The notes beneath the pieces are model-generated. The model was not told the DNA's origin. It made no database searches and saw only the letters and a program-made list of their open reading frames with translations. Positions 1 to 9,141 of a stretch of DNA of 64,000 nucleotides are shown here, in pieces. A program made the translations under genes and the position numbers. The stretch is taken from NCBI RefSeq assembly GCF_040675875.1, contig NZ_JBEGII010000001.1, positions 2,108,001 to 2,172,000 of the forward strand, read 5' to 3'. This stretch comes from Microbacterium sp. LWO12-1.2 (GTDB taxonomy: Bacteria > Actinomycetota > Actinomycetes > Actinomycetales > Microbacteriaceae). Within the stretch, counting starts at the first letter, position 1. Each line of letters begins with the position of its first letter.

Positions 1-87
1 CTCCACCTCGTACCCCTCACGGCGCAGCAGATACGCCAGCGGGTCGGCGAGATCGGGCTCGTCTTCGACGAGAAGGATGCGGGTCAT
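1..87 (-). CDS. regX3: Response regulator, N-terminal fragment (RegX3-like)
   Basis: Only the first 29 codons are inside the window; the rest lies beyond the left edge. The peptide starts MTRILLVEDEPDLADPL, the usual start of an OmpR/PhoB-type receiver domain with the acidic pair (ED) that binds magnesium. The next gene downstream is a SenX3-type histidine kinase whose stop codon overlaps this ATG (ATGA). However, on the minus strand the kinase is transcribed first, so the order is senX3 then regX3, as in mycobacteria. By analogy the pair senses phosphate limitation. The DNA-binding domain cannot be seen, so the RegX3 name rests on the partner and on the neighbouring phoU and gpmA genes. Confidence 0.8.
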   Translation of the reverse strand, partial: MTRILLVEDEPDLADPLAYLLRREGYEVE

Positions 88-1304
88 GCTTTTTCTCCGT
101 TTCGCACGCGCGCACCAGCGGACTTCTCCGCCTTGCGCGCGCGTTTCTTCTTTCGCTTCTTGCCCGTGTCTTCGATCAACGGGGCATCGATCTGCGGGAG
201 GCGGACCGTGAAGGTGGATCCGCGGCCGGGCCGCGACCAGAGCCGCACCTCGCCGCCGTGGCGCTGGGTGGCGTGCTTGACGATCGAGAGGCCGAGCCCG
301 GTACCACCCGTGCGACGCGATCGCGCCTCATCGGCCCGGTAGAACCGCTCGAAGATGCGCTCGCGATCGGACTCGGAGATCCCGATGCCCTGATCGGAGA
401 CCGCGATCTCGACCACACCGCCGTCCACTCTCACGCCGACGCCGACACGCGAGCCGCGCGGAGAGTAGACGATCGCGTTCGCGATGAGGTTGCCGATGGC
501 TTCGATCAGGATCTGCGCGTCGCCGCGCACCCAGGCTCCGCGGTCCCCGCCGCGCGTCAGGTCGACGCCGGCCGAGTCGGCCTGCACGACGTGAGCCTCG
601 ATGGATGCCGCGATGACCTCGTCGATCGACACGGGATCGACGTCCGTCAGCCCGTCGTCGGCCTGGAGTCGCGACAGGCTCATGATGCGTCCGGTGAGCT
701 GGCCGAGGCGCCCGGCCTCCGCAGAGATACGGGCAGCGAAGATCCGCACCTGGGCAGGATCGTCGGCGGCGGATTCGATGGCCTCAGCGAGGAGGCTCAC
801 CGCGCCGACCGGCGTCTTGAGCTCGTGGCTCGTGTTCGCGACGAAGTCACGGCGCATCTGATCGAGGCGCTCCTGCTCGGTGATGTCGCGGATGATGACG
901 AGCGCCATCCGCGCACCGATCACGCTCGCGCGCGCCGAGACCAGGCGGGGATCGAGGCTGAGCCCGCCCCTTGTGATGCGCAGCGTCTCGGTCTTCGTGC
1001 CGCCCACCGCTCTGACGCTGCGCACCAGCTGACGAAGTTCGGGGTTGTCGAGCGTCGCCCCGACCTCGATGCCGAAACGCGTCGCCGCGTGCGATCCGGC
1101 CAGCACGAGCCCGGAGGAATCCACGACACAGGCGGCATCGTCCATGCTGTCCAGCACGTCGGTCATACCGCCGGGGACGACCGTCGACGTCTCCAGTTCG
1201 ACCTTCGCCCGTGCACGGTAGGCCCAGACGATCAGCAGCGAGAGCCCCACCCCGATCAGCACGCCGATGGCGAGTGCGATCAGCGCGATCTGCGGCAGGG
1301 TCAT
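84..1304 (-). CDS. senX3: Sensor histidine kinase, SenX3/PhoR-like (phosphate)
   Basis: This is a 406-residue membrane histidine kinase. There is one N-terminal membrane segment at about residues 5-27 and then a PAS-like region. The HisKA motif SHELKTP carries the phospho-accepting His160. The C-terminal ATPase has NLIANA, DQGIGI and GTGLGLSIVKH boxes. A Lys/Arg-rich tail ends the protein. I chose the ATG at 1304 because a TACGCT box lies exactly 6 nt upstream, which suggests a leaderless mRNA; an ORF extension to 1487 has no such support. The stop overlaps the regX3 ATG. Divergent phoU lies beyond a 218-nt gap containing PHO-box-like repeats, so phosphate signalling is the likely role. Confidence 0.88.
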   Translation of the reverse strand: MTLPQIALIALAIGVLIGVGLSLLIVWAYRARAKVELETSTVVPGGMTDVLDSMDDAACVVDSSGLVLAGSHAATRFGIEVGATLDNPELRQLVRSVRAVGGTKTETLRITRGGLSLDPRLVSARASVIGARMALVIIRDITEQERLDQMRRDFVANTSHELKTPVGAVSLLAEAIESAADDPAQVRIFAARISAEAGRLGQLTGRIMSLSRLQADDGLTDVDPVSIDEVIAASIEAHVVQADSAGVDLTRGGDRGAWVRGDAQILIEAIGNLIANAIVYSPRGSRVGVGVRVDGGVVEIAVSDQGIGISESDRERIFERFYRADEARSRRTGGTGLGLSIVKHATQRHGGEVRLWSRPGRGSTFTVRLPQIDAPLIEDTGKKRKKKRARKAEKSAGARVRNGEKA

Positions 1305-1310
1305 GAGTCC

Positions 1311-1316
1311 AGCGTA
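1311..1316 (-). promoter_or_regulatory. -10 box (TACGCT) for leaderless senX3
   Basis: On the minus strand TACGCT is followed by exactly 6 nt and then the senX3 ATG. That places the expected transcription start on the first base of the start codon. No Shine-Dalgarno sequence precedes the ATG. The same geometry recurs at many genes in this window. Confidence 0.55.
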
Positions 1317-1376
1317 GAGTGCGTTCACCCGCGCTCCGGCGGGTTTCCCCGTCACCGCGGCCAGGAGAGAAGTACT

Positions 1377-1409
1377 ATTCACGTGCTGGGCACCGTTCGT
1401 TAACCTTCG
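1377..1409 (+). promoter_or_regulatory. PHO-box-like triple 11-nt direct repeat between senX3 and phoU
   Basis: Three consecutive 11-nt units start at 1377, 1388 and 1399 with 7-nt heads ATTCACG, GGGCACC and GTTAACC. This matches the phased GTTCACC-type repeats bound by actinobacterial PhoP/RegX3 regulators. It lies in the divergent gap, so it could control phoU, senX3-regX3 or both. The repeat is seen directly; the binding is inferred. Confidence 0.55.
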
Positions 1410-1522
1410 GAGCACACAATCGCATCGGGCCTGTGCGGGAGTACAGACCTGCTCTCGTGCGGACGACCCGCCGTCTCGCGCTGACACACAGTCGAGATTC
1501 GAATGAAAGGTTGCGCCCCAAC

Positions 1523-2221
1523 ATGCGCGAAGTCTTCCACCAGTCCCTCGAGGACCTGCAGAACCGTCTCGTGGAGATCGCCGACCTCGTCACGGTCTCG
1601 ATCGACAAGGCCACCCGCGCCTTCGCCACGAGCGATGTCGCGCTGGCCGAAGAGGTGATCGCCGACGACGCGAAGATCGACGAGTTGGCTGTCGCACTCG
1701 ACGAGCAGGCCATCGAGATCCTCGCCCGCCAGCAGCCGGTCGCCCGTGATCTGCGCATCGTCGTCAGCGCGCTGCGTGTGAGCGCGTCGCTCGAGCGCAT
1801 GGGCGACATGTCCGAGCACATCGCGCAGCTCGCACGTCTCCGCTTCCCCGAGCGCGCCATCCCCAAGGGCCTCAAGAGCACCTTCAAGCGCATGGGCGAG
1901 CTGGACGTCGAGATCGCCCGCACGCTCAGCGAACTGCTGCGCACACAGGATCTGCGCCTTGCGGACGCCATCCGCAACTCCGATGACGACGTCGACGAGC
2001 TGCACGTGAACGTCTTCGACAAGGTGCTCAGCGACAACTGGAAGGGCGAGGCGACCGCAACCGTCGACGCGACCCTCGCCAGCCGCTACCACGAGCGGTT
2101 CGCCGACCACGCAGTCGCCGTCGCCAAGAAGGTCGTGTACCTCGCGACCGGCGACTGGCAGGTCGACGAGGAGGACATCGCCCTCGCCGTCGAGCAGCAG
2201 CAGGAGCTCGGGCACGCCTGA
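1523..2221 (+). CDS. phoU: Phosphate signalling protein PhoU
   Basis: This 232-residue protein has two PhoU helical-bundle repeats, in the family's normal range. It begins MREVFHQSLEDLQNRLVE, and contains the repeat signatures around VALAEEVIADDAKID and the RYHERFADHAVAVAKKVVY end. PhoU links the Pst transporter to the sensor kinase and keeps the kinase quiet when phosphate is plentiful. The start is set by GAAAGG about 12 nt upstream. A longer ORF from 1319 would run through the regulatory gap and is rejected. It is divergent from senX3, and pstSCAB lies 8 kb downstream in the same block. Confidence 0.93.
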   Translation: MREVFHQSLEDLQNRLVEIADLVTVSIDKATRAFATSDVALAEEVIADDAKIDELAVALDEQAIEILARQQPVARDLRIVVSALRVSASLERMGDMSEHIAQLARLRFPERAIPKGLKSTFKRMGELDVEIARTLSELLRTQDLRLADAIRNSDDDVDELHVNVFDKVLSDNWKGEATATVDATLASRYHERFADHAVAVAKKVVYLATGDWQVDEEDIALAVEQQQELGHA

Positions 2222-2258
2222 CCGCTCCTCCGCTCACGCCGAGGCCCCCTCTGCGCAA

Positions 2259-2298
2259 CGAAGCCCCTCCTGATCCGCGCGGATCAGGAGGGGCTTCG
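2259..2298. terminator. Bidirectional terminator between phoU and gpmA
   Basis: A perfect 40-nt palindrome with two 20-nt arms (2259-2278 and 2279-2298) sits between convergent phoU and gpmA. T- or A-runs are short, but the position and perfect symmetry support a shared bidirectional terminator. Confidence 0.75.
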
Positions 2299-2324
2299 AC
2301 GATGAGCGGGGGCGTCGGCGCTGG

Positions 2325-3074
2325 TTACTTCTTGCCCTGTGCGGCGACCGCAGCGGCGCCGGCAGCGGCGGCCTCGGGGTCGAGGTAGCGGCCGGGACCG
2401 GTGGGCACGTTGTTCTCGTCCAGCTCGTAGACGAGCGGGATGCCGGTGGGGATGTTCAGCTCGGCGATGTCGTCATCGCTGATGCCCTCGAGGTGCTTCA
2501 CGAGGCCACGCAGCGAGTTGCCGTGAGCGGTGACGAGTACGGTCTTGCCGGCCTCGAGGTCGGGCACGATCGCGCTGTCCCAGTACGGAAGGAGACGGTC
2601 GATGACCAGCTTGAGGGACTCGGTGCGCGGCACCTCGCCGTCGATGTCGGCGTAGCGGACGTCGCCGACCTGGCTGAACTCGCTGTCGTCGTCGAGCAGG
2701 GGCGGCGGCACGTCGAACGAGCGGCGCCACAGCTGGAACTGCTCCGGGCCGAACTCCTCGAGCGTCTGTGCCTTGTCCTTGCCCTGCAGGGCGCCGTAGT
2801 GGCGCTCGTTCAGGCGCCACGAGCGCGTCACGGGGATCCACAGCCGGTCCGCCGCGTCGAGCGCGATGTTCGCGGTCTGGATCGCACGGCTGAGCAGCGA
2901 GGTGTGCAGCACGTCGGGCAGGATGCCGGCCTCGGCCAGCAGCTCGCCGCCACGACGGGCCTCGTCCCTGCCCTGCTCGTTGAGGCGGACATCCACCCAG
3001 CCGGTGAAGAGGTTCAGTTCGTTCCACTCGCTCCGGCCGTGGCGGAGCAGGATGAGGGTGCGCGTCGCAGTCAT
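2325..3074 (-). CDS. gpmA: 2,3-bisphosphoglycerate-dependent phosphoglycerate mutase
   Basis: This 249-residue cytosolic enzyme interconverts 3- and 2-phosphoglycerate in glycolysis and gluconeogenesis. The [10 protein letters not shown] motif carries catalytic His12, followed by the family motifs [10 protein letters not shown] and [12 protein letters not shown]. The second histidine lies in [11 protein letters not shown]. An alanine-rich tail closes the protein. TAAACT lies exactly 6 nt before the ATG, suggesting leaderless transcription. In mycobacteria gpm1 sits beside senX3-regX3, so this placement is conserved synteny. Confidence 0.95.
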   Translation of the reverse strand: MTATRTLILLRHGRSEWNELNLFTGWVDVRLNEQGRDEARRGGELLAEAGILPDVLHTSLLSRAIQTANIALDAADRLWIPVTRSWRLNERHYGALQGKDKAQTLEEFGPEQFQLWRRSFDVPPPLLDDDSEFSQVGDVRYADIDGEVPRTESLKLVIDRLLPYWDSAIVPDLEAGKTVLVTAHGNSLRGLVKHLEGISDDDIAELNIPTGIPLVYELDENNVPTGPGRYLDPEAAAAGAAAVAAQGKK

Positions 3075-3131
3075 GCCGCCAGTTTATCCGGGGCGGTCCC
3101 CCGCTCGCTCGCGTGCTGGAAGGATTGACGC

Positions 3132-3956
3132 ATGGCGTCATCTCCCCTGGGTCGTCCCACACGCGGCACGACCGGGACCAACCGGCTGCGGCGCAACGAT
3201 CGGTGGATCGCCGCGAGCGAGGCATTCCGACGCGCCACCGACCCGTTGGTGATCGATCTCGGCTATGGCGCCAGCGGTGTCACCGCGTTCGAACTGGCCA
3301 CCAGACTGCGCGCCGTCCGGCCCGATGCCGAGGTGCGTGGGCTCGAGATCGACCCGGCCCGCGTCGCCACGGCAACTGCACAGTTGGAGGAGGTGCGCGC
3401 CGGCCGCACGCCGTTCGCCCCCGACCTGCCCGTCTCGTTCGCACGCGGCGGGTTCGAGGTCCCGCTGCCGGCCGGTCGTCAGGCGGCCGTCATCCGCGCA
3501 ATGAACGTGCTGCGCCAGTACGACGAAGCGGATGTGGCCGGCGCCTGGCGGACGGTCGCGGCACGTCTGGCACCGAGCGGCCTGCTCATCGAAGGCACCT
3601 GCGACGAGATCGGCCGGGTCTCGAGCTGGGTCGATGTGCGACCGGACGGCAGCCCTGTGCGCTTCACGCTGTCCCTGCGTCTCGCCGAGCTCGAACAGCC
3701 GAGCATCGTCGCCGAACGCCTGCCCAAGGCGCTGATCCATCGCAACGTCGCCGGAGAGCGCGTCCACGCACTGCTCGTCGACCTCGACCGCGAATGGGAC
3801 CGCGCGGCGTCACTGTCGACGTTCGGAGCGACGCAGCGGTTCCTCGCCACGGTGACAGCGCTGCGCGCACAGGGATGGCCGATCCTCGGTGGCCGCACAC
3901 GATGGCGCCTGGGCGAGCTCACGCTGCCCTGGGACGCGGTGGCCCCTCTCCCCTGA
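3132..3956 (+). CDS. Class I SAM-dependent methyltransferase (substrate unknown)
   Basis: This 274-residue predicted cytosolic protein has a Rossmann-type SAM-binding start: VIDLGYGASGVTAFEL (motif I), then GLEIDPARV, where the acidic residue would contact the SAM ribose. Further motifs include VIRAMNVLRQY and LAPSGLLIEGTCDE. The N-terminus has a polar segment rich in Arg and Asn (TNRLRRNDRWI). GGAAGG before the ATG is a fair ribosome site. It is divergent from gpmA and convergent with ygfZ. The substrate cannot be told from sequence; the family is common and uncharacterised in actinobacteria. Confidence 0.75.
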   Translation: MASSPLGRPTRGTTGTNRLRRNDRWIAASEAFRRATDPLVIDLGYGASGVTAFELATRLRAVRPDAEVRGLEIDPARVATATAQLEEVRAGRTPFAPDLPVSFARGGFEVPLPAGRQAAVIRAMNVLRQYDEADVAGAWRTVAARLAPSGLLIEGTCDEIGRVSSWVDVRPDGSPVRFTLSLRLAELEQPSIVAERLPKALIHRNVAGERVHALLVDLDREWDRAASLSTFGATQRFLATVTALRAQGWPILGGRTRWRLGELTLPWDAVAPLP

Positions 3957-3970
3957 CGGAGCGGAACCGC

Positions 3971-5101
3971 TCAGCGGCCGCCGCTCGTGCTGCGAGGGTC
4001 GGGCGCAGCGGGGCGCCGCGAGAGCCGGGTGAGCCGCGGGATGTCGGCGGTGGCGCCGGCGTCGGCGGGCACGATGACCTGTTGAGCCGCCGCGATGTCG
4101 ATGCCGTCCGCCCGCACGGTCAGGTCACCCACCGGTGTGCGGCGCGACAGGATCGCCAGCGCGATCGGACCGTCTTCGTGGTGACGCGCCGCTGACGTGA
4201 TGTGTCCGACCTCGTCATCGCCCGCGAACACCGGCGATCCGGCCGGCGGCAGCACCGCGTCGCTGCCGTCGAGCTGCAGAGCGGCGAGTCGGCGAGGAGG
4301 ATGGCCGAGGTTGTGCACCTTGGCGACCGTCTCCTGCCCCCGGTAGCAGCCCTTGTTCAGGTGCACCGCACTGCGGAGCCAGTCGGATTCGTGCGGCAAC
4401 GACCGCTCATCGACCTCGGCGGCCCACCGTGGACGCCAGGCCGCGATGCGCAGCGCTTCGGCGGCGAGCAGCCCGGCCGCTGCATCTGGTTCGAGCGAGT
4501 CCGCGAGCGCGGCTGCGGCGTCGTCCGTGAGGATGCCGACGCGCCAGGCGAGTGCGGCTCCCGGATGTTCGGAGATCTCGGCGTACTGATGGCCGCCGGC
4601 TGTGACGTGCTGCCACGGATCGGCCCAGATGAGCGGCACGCCGTTCGATGCGAGCGCGGCCGCCACGACGGTCGCCGCCGCCGACGCTCCGTCGACGAAC
4701 CCGATCAGTGCGAGATCGGTGCGCCGTTCGACCGTCGCCTGCGTGCGGAACTTCATGCGCGTCAACCAGGCGGCCAGTGCGTCGGCGTCCCCGGCGTCGG
4801 CGATCAACCAGGTCGATGATCCGTCGTCCACCACTCCGGCGGCATGCTCCACCCGGCCCTGGGGATCGAGAACGAGAAGCTCAGTGCTCTCACCTGGGGT
4901 GAGGCGGCCCACCGATTGCGAGGTGATGGAGTCGAGCCAGCTCAACCGCTCCGGGCCGGCGACCTCGATCACCGCGCGGTCGTCGAGCGGCGCGATCGCC
5001 GTGCCGGCGGCGAGGCGGCGCTGCTCGCGGAACGGATCTCCGAAGTGCGAGATGCCCGCGTCGTCCGAGACAGCGCCGGGAATGCCGGAGAAGACGCTCA
5101 T
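3971..5101 (-). CDS. ygfZ: Folate-binding YgfZ/GcvT-like protein
   Basis: This is a 376-residue member of the YgfZ family of folate-dependent proteins that help maintain or assemble iron-sulfur clusters. The signature KGCYRGQE is present, and the fold resembles the glycine cleavage T protein. The start ATG at 5101 comes one base after the stop of the upstream gene, so the two are translationally coupled. A longer ORF to 5509 overlaps that gene in another frame and is rejected. It is the last gene of a three-gene minus-strand cluster. Confidence 0.88.
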   Translation of the reverse strand: MSVFSGIPGAVSDDAGISHFGDPFREQRRLAAGTAIAPLDDRAVIEVAGPERLSWLDSITSQSVGRLTPGESTELLVLDPQGRVEHAAGVVDDGSSTWLIADAGDADALAAWLTRMKFRTQATVERRTDLALIGFVDGASAAATVVAAALASNGVPLIWADPWQHVTAGGHQYAEISEHPGAALAWRVGILTDDAAAALADSLEPDAAAGLLAAEALRIAAWRPRWAAEVDERSLPHESDWLRSAVHLNKGCYRGQETVAKVHNLGHPPRRLAALQLDGSDAVLPPAGSPVFAGDDEVGHITSAARHHEDGPIALAILSRRTPVGDLTVRADGIDIAAAQQVIVPADAGATADIPRLTRLSRRPAAPDPRSTSGGR

Positions 5102-5102
5102 G

Positions 5103-5705
5103 TCAGACCTTGGCCAGGCGTGCCGACGCGTGCGAGCGCAGAGGGGTTCCCAGTGCGGCGATGTCCCACGCCCACAAAAGATGACCGTCGACGAGACCGT
5201 AGAGCCGGGTGGCGGCGCCGTAGTCCTTCCCGCCGGCACCGCGCACGATCGCATCGGAGGCCATGTCGATGCGCGGCCCCTTGATCTCACCCAGGTACAG
5301 CTCCAGCATCCCGTCGGAATGCGCGAGCGAGACCTCGATGGGGAAGGCGCCGTTGTCGCCACGCAGTTCCTCGACATCGTCGACCGTGCGAGGAGCCGCG
5401 ACGGCCTGCGGTGGAAGCAATGCGGGCCCCGCGTCGCTGTCGTCCGCGGGACGAGAGAGACGCCAGAACCCGATCTCGGAGACCAGAGGCAGCGACTGCT
5501 CGCCGTCATCGCGGAGGAGCGTGGCGGTGCTGGAGTAGTTCAGGAAAGGACCACCGTCATGGCTGAAGCTCACGCGATGTGCGAACTCACCCTGCAACCG
5601 CTCGTCGCCGACGGGGAAGTCGATGACGCCGGTTCCCTCCCACACGCCGATCAGCCACGAGAGCGGGGCGAGGTCCGCGGGGAGGTCGGTCGGCAGCTCG
5701 AGCAC
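5103..5705 (-). CDS. FABP/nitrobindin-like heme-binding beta-barrel protein
   Basis: About 200 residues, of the actinobacterial FABP-like (DUF1794) family related to nitrobindin. The diagnostic GxWxGxG motif appears as GVWEGTG at residues 20-26. A mid-protein stretch rich in beta strands and the end SHARLAKV fit a 10-stranded barrel. Homologues bind ferric heme and may scavenge or isomerise peroxynitrite. I chose the GTG at 5705 because the alternative upstream ORF runs through a different small gene. It lies 7 nt after that gene and directly before ygfZ. Confidence 0.78.
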   Translation of the reverse strand: MLELPTDLPADLAPLSWLIGVWEGTGVIDFPVGDERLQGEFAHRVSFSHDGGPFLNYSSTATLLRDDGEQSLPLVSEIGFWRLSRPADDSDAGPALLPPQAVAAPRTVDDVEELRGDNGAFPIEVSLAHSDGMLELYLGEIKGPRIDMASDAIVRGAGGKDYGAATRLYGLVDGHLLWAWDIAALGTPLRSHASARLAKV

Positions 5706-5712
5706 GATGCGA

Positions 5713-5826
5713 TCAGCGCTGGCCGCGGAAGAGGTTGCGCAGAACCACGGCTGAGACGAAGACGATCGCGAGGCTCGCCAGGCCCAACAGGCCGATGAAG
5801 AAGAATTCGAGCGCGATGAGGTCCAT
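5713..5826 (-). CDS. 37-residue single-pass membrane protein
   Basis: A small gene of 37 codons that reads MDLIALEFFFIGLLGL, then a continuous hydrophobic segment to about residue 29, and a basic end RNLFRGQR. This is typical of a one-pass inner-membrane microprotein with the C-terminus in the cytosol. GGAGG is only 2 nt from the ATG, while TAATGT lies 7 nt upstream, so transcription may begin at or near the start codon. It heads the cluster with the nitrobindin-like and ygfZ genes. The function is unknown. Confidence 0.6.
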   Translation of the reverse strand: MDLIALEFFFIGLLGLASLAIVFVSAVVLRNLFRGQR

Positions 5827-5875
5827 GACCTCCACATTACCGCTCTCCGGCGATGATGTCAGCGGAGCGGCGATG

Positions 5876-6166
5876 TCAGGCGGGGATCAGCGCCGCGATA
5901 CCGAAACCGACCGAGATCAGGCCCATCAGGACGAGTGCCCCGATGACGCTGCCCGCCACCCGGAAGATGAACCCCTGCGTGCGTCCGTACCAGAGCTGCA
6001 CGGCGAAGGAGACGAGCACGACTCCACCGAATGCGACCAGCATCCAGGGGACGCGCCACTCCTCCGAGACGAAGATCCCGACCGCGACGGCCGCGAGGAA
6101 GGCCGCGATCCACACCCCGACCACGCCGATGAGCGCATTGCGCGGTGCGAGTGCTGGTTCCGACAT
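5876..6166 (-). CDS. Small integral membrane protein, unknown function
   Basis: 96 residues with three predicted membrane segments (about 11-32, 40-59 and 68-94) separated by short charged loops, including SEEWRVP and YGRTQGF. GGAG sits 4 nt before the ATG at 6166; an ATG 18 nt upstream would place the ribosome site inside the gene. It is divergent from glnR with a short shared promoter gap. I recognise no domain beyond the general pattern of actinobacterial hypothetical membrane proteins. Confidence 0.65.
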   Translation of the reverse strand: MSEPALAPRNALIGVVGVWIAAFLAAVAVGIFVSEEWRVPWMLVAFGGVVLVSFAVQLWYGRTQGFIFRVAGSVIGALVLMGLISVGFGIAALIPA

Positions 6167-6239
6167 GACTCCATTGTTGCGCATCCGCTCCCGGTATCAT
6201 GGCGGCACGGCGTCAACCCGGTGCCGGTGAGGAGTGCGC

Positions 6240-6923
6240 GTGGCCCAGGTCCTGGTTCTGACGAACGCTCCCGTATCAGAGCAGGTTCTCCCTGCGCTCG
6301 AGCTGCTCAGCCACCGCGTGCGCCAGATCCCCGCCGAGCCGTCGCAGCTGGTGAGCGCCCCGGAGTACGACCTCGTGATCGTCGACGGTCGACACGATCT
6401 GGTCGGCGCGAAGTCGCTCTGCCGCCTGCTGCGCGTCGCCGGGCAGGATGCTCCGCTGCTCCTCGTGGTCACGGAGGGCGGCATGAGCGCCCTCTCCGGG
6501 GACTGGGAGATCGACGACGTCCTGCTGTCCACCGCGGGGCCGGCCGAGACCGACGCCCGCGTCCGTCTCGCTCTCGCGCGGCGCGACGAGGTCGCAGAGC
6601 CGACCCGCGTGCAGGCCTCCGGGGTGACGATCGACGAACAGTCCTACTCCGCGAAGCTGCGCGGCAAGCCGCTCGATCTGACCTACAAGGAATTCCAGCT
6701 GCTGCACTTCCTCGCCACGCACCCTTCGCGCGTCTTCACCCGCGAGCAGCTGCTCAGCGAGGTGTGGGGCTACGACTACTTCGGCGGTACCAGGACGGTG
6801 GACGTGCACGTGCGGCGCCTGCGGGCGAAGCTCGGCGATCAGGAGCAGATCATCGGCACCGTGCGCAACGTGGGCTACCGCTTCAACGTCTACGACGAGG
6901 ATTCGATCGTCGCCGCGGGGTAA
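6240..6923 (+). CDS. glnR: Orphan OmpR-family nitrogen regulator GlnR
   Basis: 227 residues with a degenerate N-terminal receiver and a C-terminal winged helix. Hallmarks of actinobacterial GlnR are [27 protein letters not shown] (Asp49), the [10 protein letters not shown] segment and the effector stretch [20 protein letters not shown]. GlnR is an orphan regulator without a cognate kinase that controls ammonium uptake and glutamine synthetase genes. GGAG at 6231 overlaps a first GTG at 6234, so the second GTG at 6240 with 5-nt spacing is the better start. In mycobacteria it also neighbours phosphate genes. Confidence 0.88.
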   Translation: MAQVLVLTNAPVSEQVLPALELLSHRVRQIPAEPSQLVSAPEYDLVIVDGRHDLVGAKSLCRLLRVAGQDAPLLLVVTEGGMSALSGDWEIDDVLLSTAGPAETDARVRLALARRDEVAEPTRVQASGVTIDEQSYSAKLRGKPLDLTYKEFQLLHFLATHPSRVFTREQLLSEVWGYDYFGGTRTVDVHVRRLRAKLGDQEQIIGTVRNVGYRFNVYDEDSIVAAG

Positions 6924-6935
6924 CGGAACGGCTCC

Positions 6936-6957
6936 GTTCACACGCGCGTCACTTCGC
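6936..6957 (+). promoter_or_regulatory. Possible PHO box before ppk (weak)
   Basis: Two 11-nt units start at 6936 and 6947 with heads GTTCACA and CGTCACT. They resemble the pstS repeats but are weaker. If real they would couple polyphosphate synthesis to phosphate stress. This is suggestive only. Confidence 0.3.
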
Positions 6958-6975
6958 GGTGATTAGATGTACCCC

Positions 6976-9141
6976 ATGATCGATCCCGCACTCGCCGACG
7001 CTGGACTCGGCGACGCCGAAGACGACGACTTCGACGCGAATGAGTCGCCCGACGCCCTGCTGCCCGACCACCGCTACTTCGATCGGGAGCTGAGCTGGCT
7101 GGCGTTCAACCAGCGTGTGCTCGAACTCGCGGAAGATCCGTCGCTGCCCGAGCTGGAACGTGCGAACTTCCTGGCGATCTTCGCGAGCAACCTCGACGAG
7201 TTCTTCATGGTGCGCGTTGCCGGCCTCAAGCGCCGCATCGTGACGGGTCTCGCCGTGCCGACGAACATCGGCCGCTCCCCCGTCGACGCGCTCGCGGACA
7301 TCTCGCGCGAAGCGCACGCACTGCAGCTGCGCCACGCCGCGGCGTGGACTTCGCAGGTGCGCCCCGCACTCGCCGACGCCGGGATCGAGATGAGCACCTG
7401 GTCGGAGCTCACCGACTCCGAGCGATCGGCGCTGTCGGAGTACTTCCAGCTCCAGGTCTTCCCCGTCCTGATGCCGCTGGCCGTCGACCCCGCCCACCCG
7501 TTCCCGTACATCTCGGGCCTCTCGCTGAACCTCGCGATCCGCATCCGCAACGCCCGCACCGGTCGCCAGGAGTTCGCGCGCCTCAAGGTGCCGCCGATGC
7601 TCCCCCGCTTCGTCGAAGTGCCGGGCGCCAGCGAGATCACGCGGTACCTGAGCCTGGAAGAGCTGATCGCGAACCACCTCGGCGACCTCTTCCCCGGCAT
7701 GGAGGTGCTCGACCACCACGCGTTCCGCCTGACCCGCAACGAAGACGTCGCGATCGAGGAGGATGAGAGCGAGAACCTCATCCAGGCACTCGAGGCCGAG
7801 CTGCTGCGCCGACGGTTCGGCCCGCCGATCCGTCTCGAGATCACGGATGACATGGACGCGGTGACGCTGGAGCTGCTCGTGAAGGAGCTCGACATCACCG
7901 ACCAGGAGGTCTACCGCCTCCCCAGCCCGCTCGATCTGCGGGGCCTGTTCGGACTGTCGCGCATCGATCGACCCGATCTGCGCTACCCGCCGCATCTGCC
8001 GACCACCGCCGTGGCGTTCCAGCCCGGCGACAGCAACACCCGCGCCGACATGTTCAAGGCCATCCGCAAGTCCGACGTGCTCGTGCACCATCCGTACGAG
8101 TCGTTCACGACGAGCGTGCAGGCATTCCTCGAACAGGCCGCCCGCGACCCTCACGTGCTGGCGATCAAGCAGACGCTCTACCGCACCTCGGGTGACAGCC
8201 CGATCGTGCAGGCCCTGATCGATGCGGCCGAGGCGGGCAAGCAGGTGCTCGCACTGGTCGAGGTCAAGGCACGCTTCGACGAGGCCAACAACATCGTCTG
8301 GGCACGCAAGCTCGAGAAGGCGGGCGTACACGTGGTCTACGGCCTGGTCGGCCTCAAGACGCACTGCAAGCTGGCACTCGTCATCCGTGAGGAAGAGGGC
8401 ACGCTGCGCCACTACTCCCACGTGGGCACCGGCAACTACAACCCCAAGACCAGCCGCATCTACGAGGACTTCGGCCTGTTCACCGCCGACGCCCAGGTCG
8501 GCAAGGACCTGACCCGCCTGTTCAACGAACTCAGCGGCTACGCGATCGAGAAGAAGTTCAAGCGCCTGCTCGTCGCGCCTCTGCACCTGCGCAAGGGCCT
8601 GGTGCGACAGATCGACGGGGAACGCAAGAACGCGGAAGCGGGGAAGCCGGCGAGCATCCGCATCAAGGTGAACTCGCTCGTCGACGAGGAGATCATCGAC
8701 TCCCTCTACCGTGCCAGCGTCGCGGGAGTGAAGATCGAGGTCTGGGTGCGCGGCATCTGCAGCCTGCGCACCGATCTCGACGGCATCAGCGACAACATCA
8801 CCGTGCGCAGCATCCTCGGCCGCTACCTGGAGCACTCGCGCATCTTCGCGTTCGAGAACGACGGAGACCCGCAGGTGTACATCGGCAGCGCCGACATGAT
8901 GCACCGCAACCTCGACCGCCGCGTGGAGGCGCTGGTGCGAGTCACCGAGCCTGCGCACCTCAAGGAGCTGCTCGCGTTCTTCGACCTCGCGATGGATCCG
9001 GGCACGACCTCCTGGCACCTCGGTGCGGGGGGCGTCTGGCAGCGCCACGCCGTGGATGCCGACGGCAAGCCCTTGATCGACCTGCAGGATAAGACCATGG
9101 GGTTGATCCAGCGGCGCCGTCGCGCCCGGTCGGTGCGATGA
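6976..9141 (+). CDS. ppk: Polyphosphate kinase 1
   Basis: About 721 residues; makes polyphosphate reversibly from ATP. Family motifs run along the protein: [18 protein letters not shown] at the N-terminus, [28 protein letters not shown] and the autophosphorylated histidine in [10 protein letters not shown]. The second catalytic lobe ends with [14 protein letters not shown]. Two starts are possible (6967 or 6976). A TTAGAT box at 6963-6968 would put the mRNA start at about 6976 and no ribosome site is visible, so I prefer 6976. The stop overlaps the next gene's ATG. Confidence 0.94.
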   Translation: MIDPALADAGLGDAEDDDFDANESPDALLPDHRYFDRELSWLAFNQRVLELAEDPSLPELERANFLAIFASNLDEFFMVRVAGLKRRIVTGLAVPTNIGRSPVDALADISREAHALQLRHAAAWTSQVRPALADAGIEMSTWSELTDSERSALSEYFQLQVFPVLMPLAVDPAHPFPYISGLSLNLAIRIRNARTGRQEFARLKVPPMLPRFVEVPGASEITRYLSLEELIANHLGDLFPGMEVLDHHAFRLTRNEDVAIEEDESENLIQALEAELLRRRFGPPIRLEITDDMDAVTLELLVKELDITDQEVYRLPSPLDLRGLFGLSRIDRPDLRYPPHLPTTAVAFQPGDSNTRADMFKAIRKSDVLVHHPYESFTTSVQAFLEQAARDPHVLAIKQTLYRTSGDSPIVQALIDAAEAGKQVLALVEVKARFDEANNIVWARKLEKAGVHVVYGLVGLKTHCKLALVIREEEGTLRHYSHVGTGNYNPKTSRIYEDFGLFTADAQVGKDLTRLFNELSGYAIEKKFKRLLVAPLHLRKGLVRQIDGERKNAEAGKPASIRIKVNSLVDEEIIDSLYRASVAGVKIEVWVRGICSLRTDLDGISDNITVRSILGRYLEHSRIFAFENDGDPQVYIGSADMMHRNLDRRVEALVRVTEPAHLKELLAFFDLAMDPGTTSWHLGAGGVWQRHAVDADGKPLIDLQDKTMGLIQRRRRARSVR

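Noticed and set aside
84-1487. A longer senX3 product starting at 1487.
   Set aside because: The extension crosses the PHO-box region and lacks a ribosome site; the leaderless ATG at 1304 fits the membrane start.
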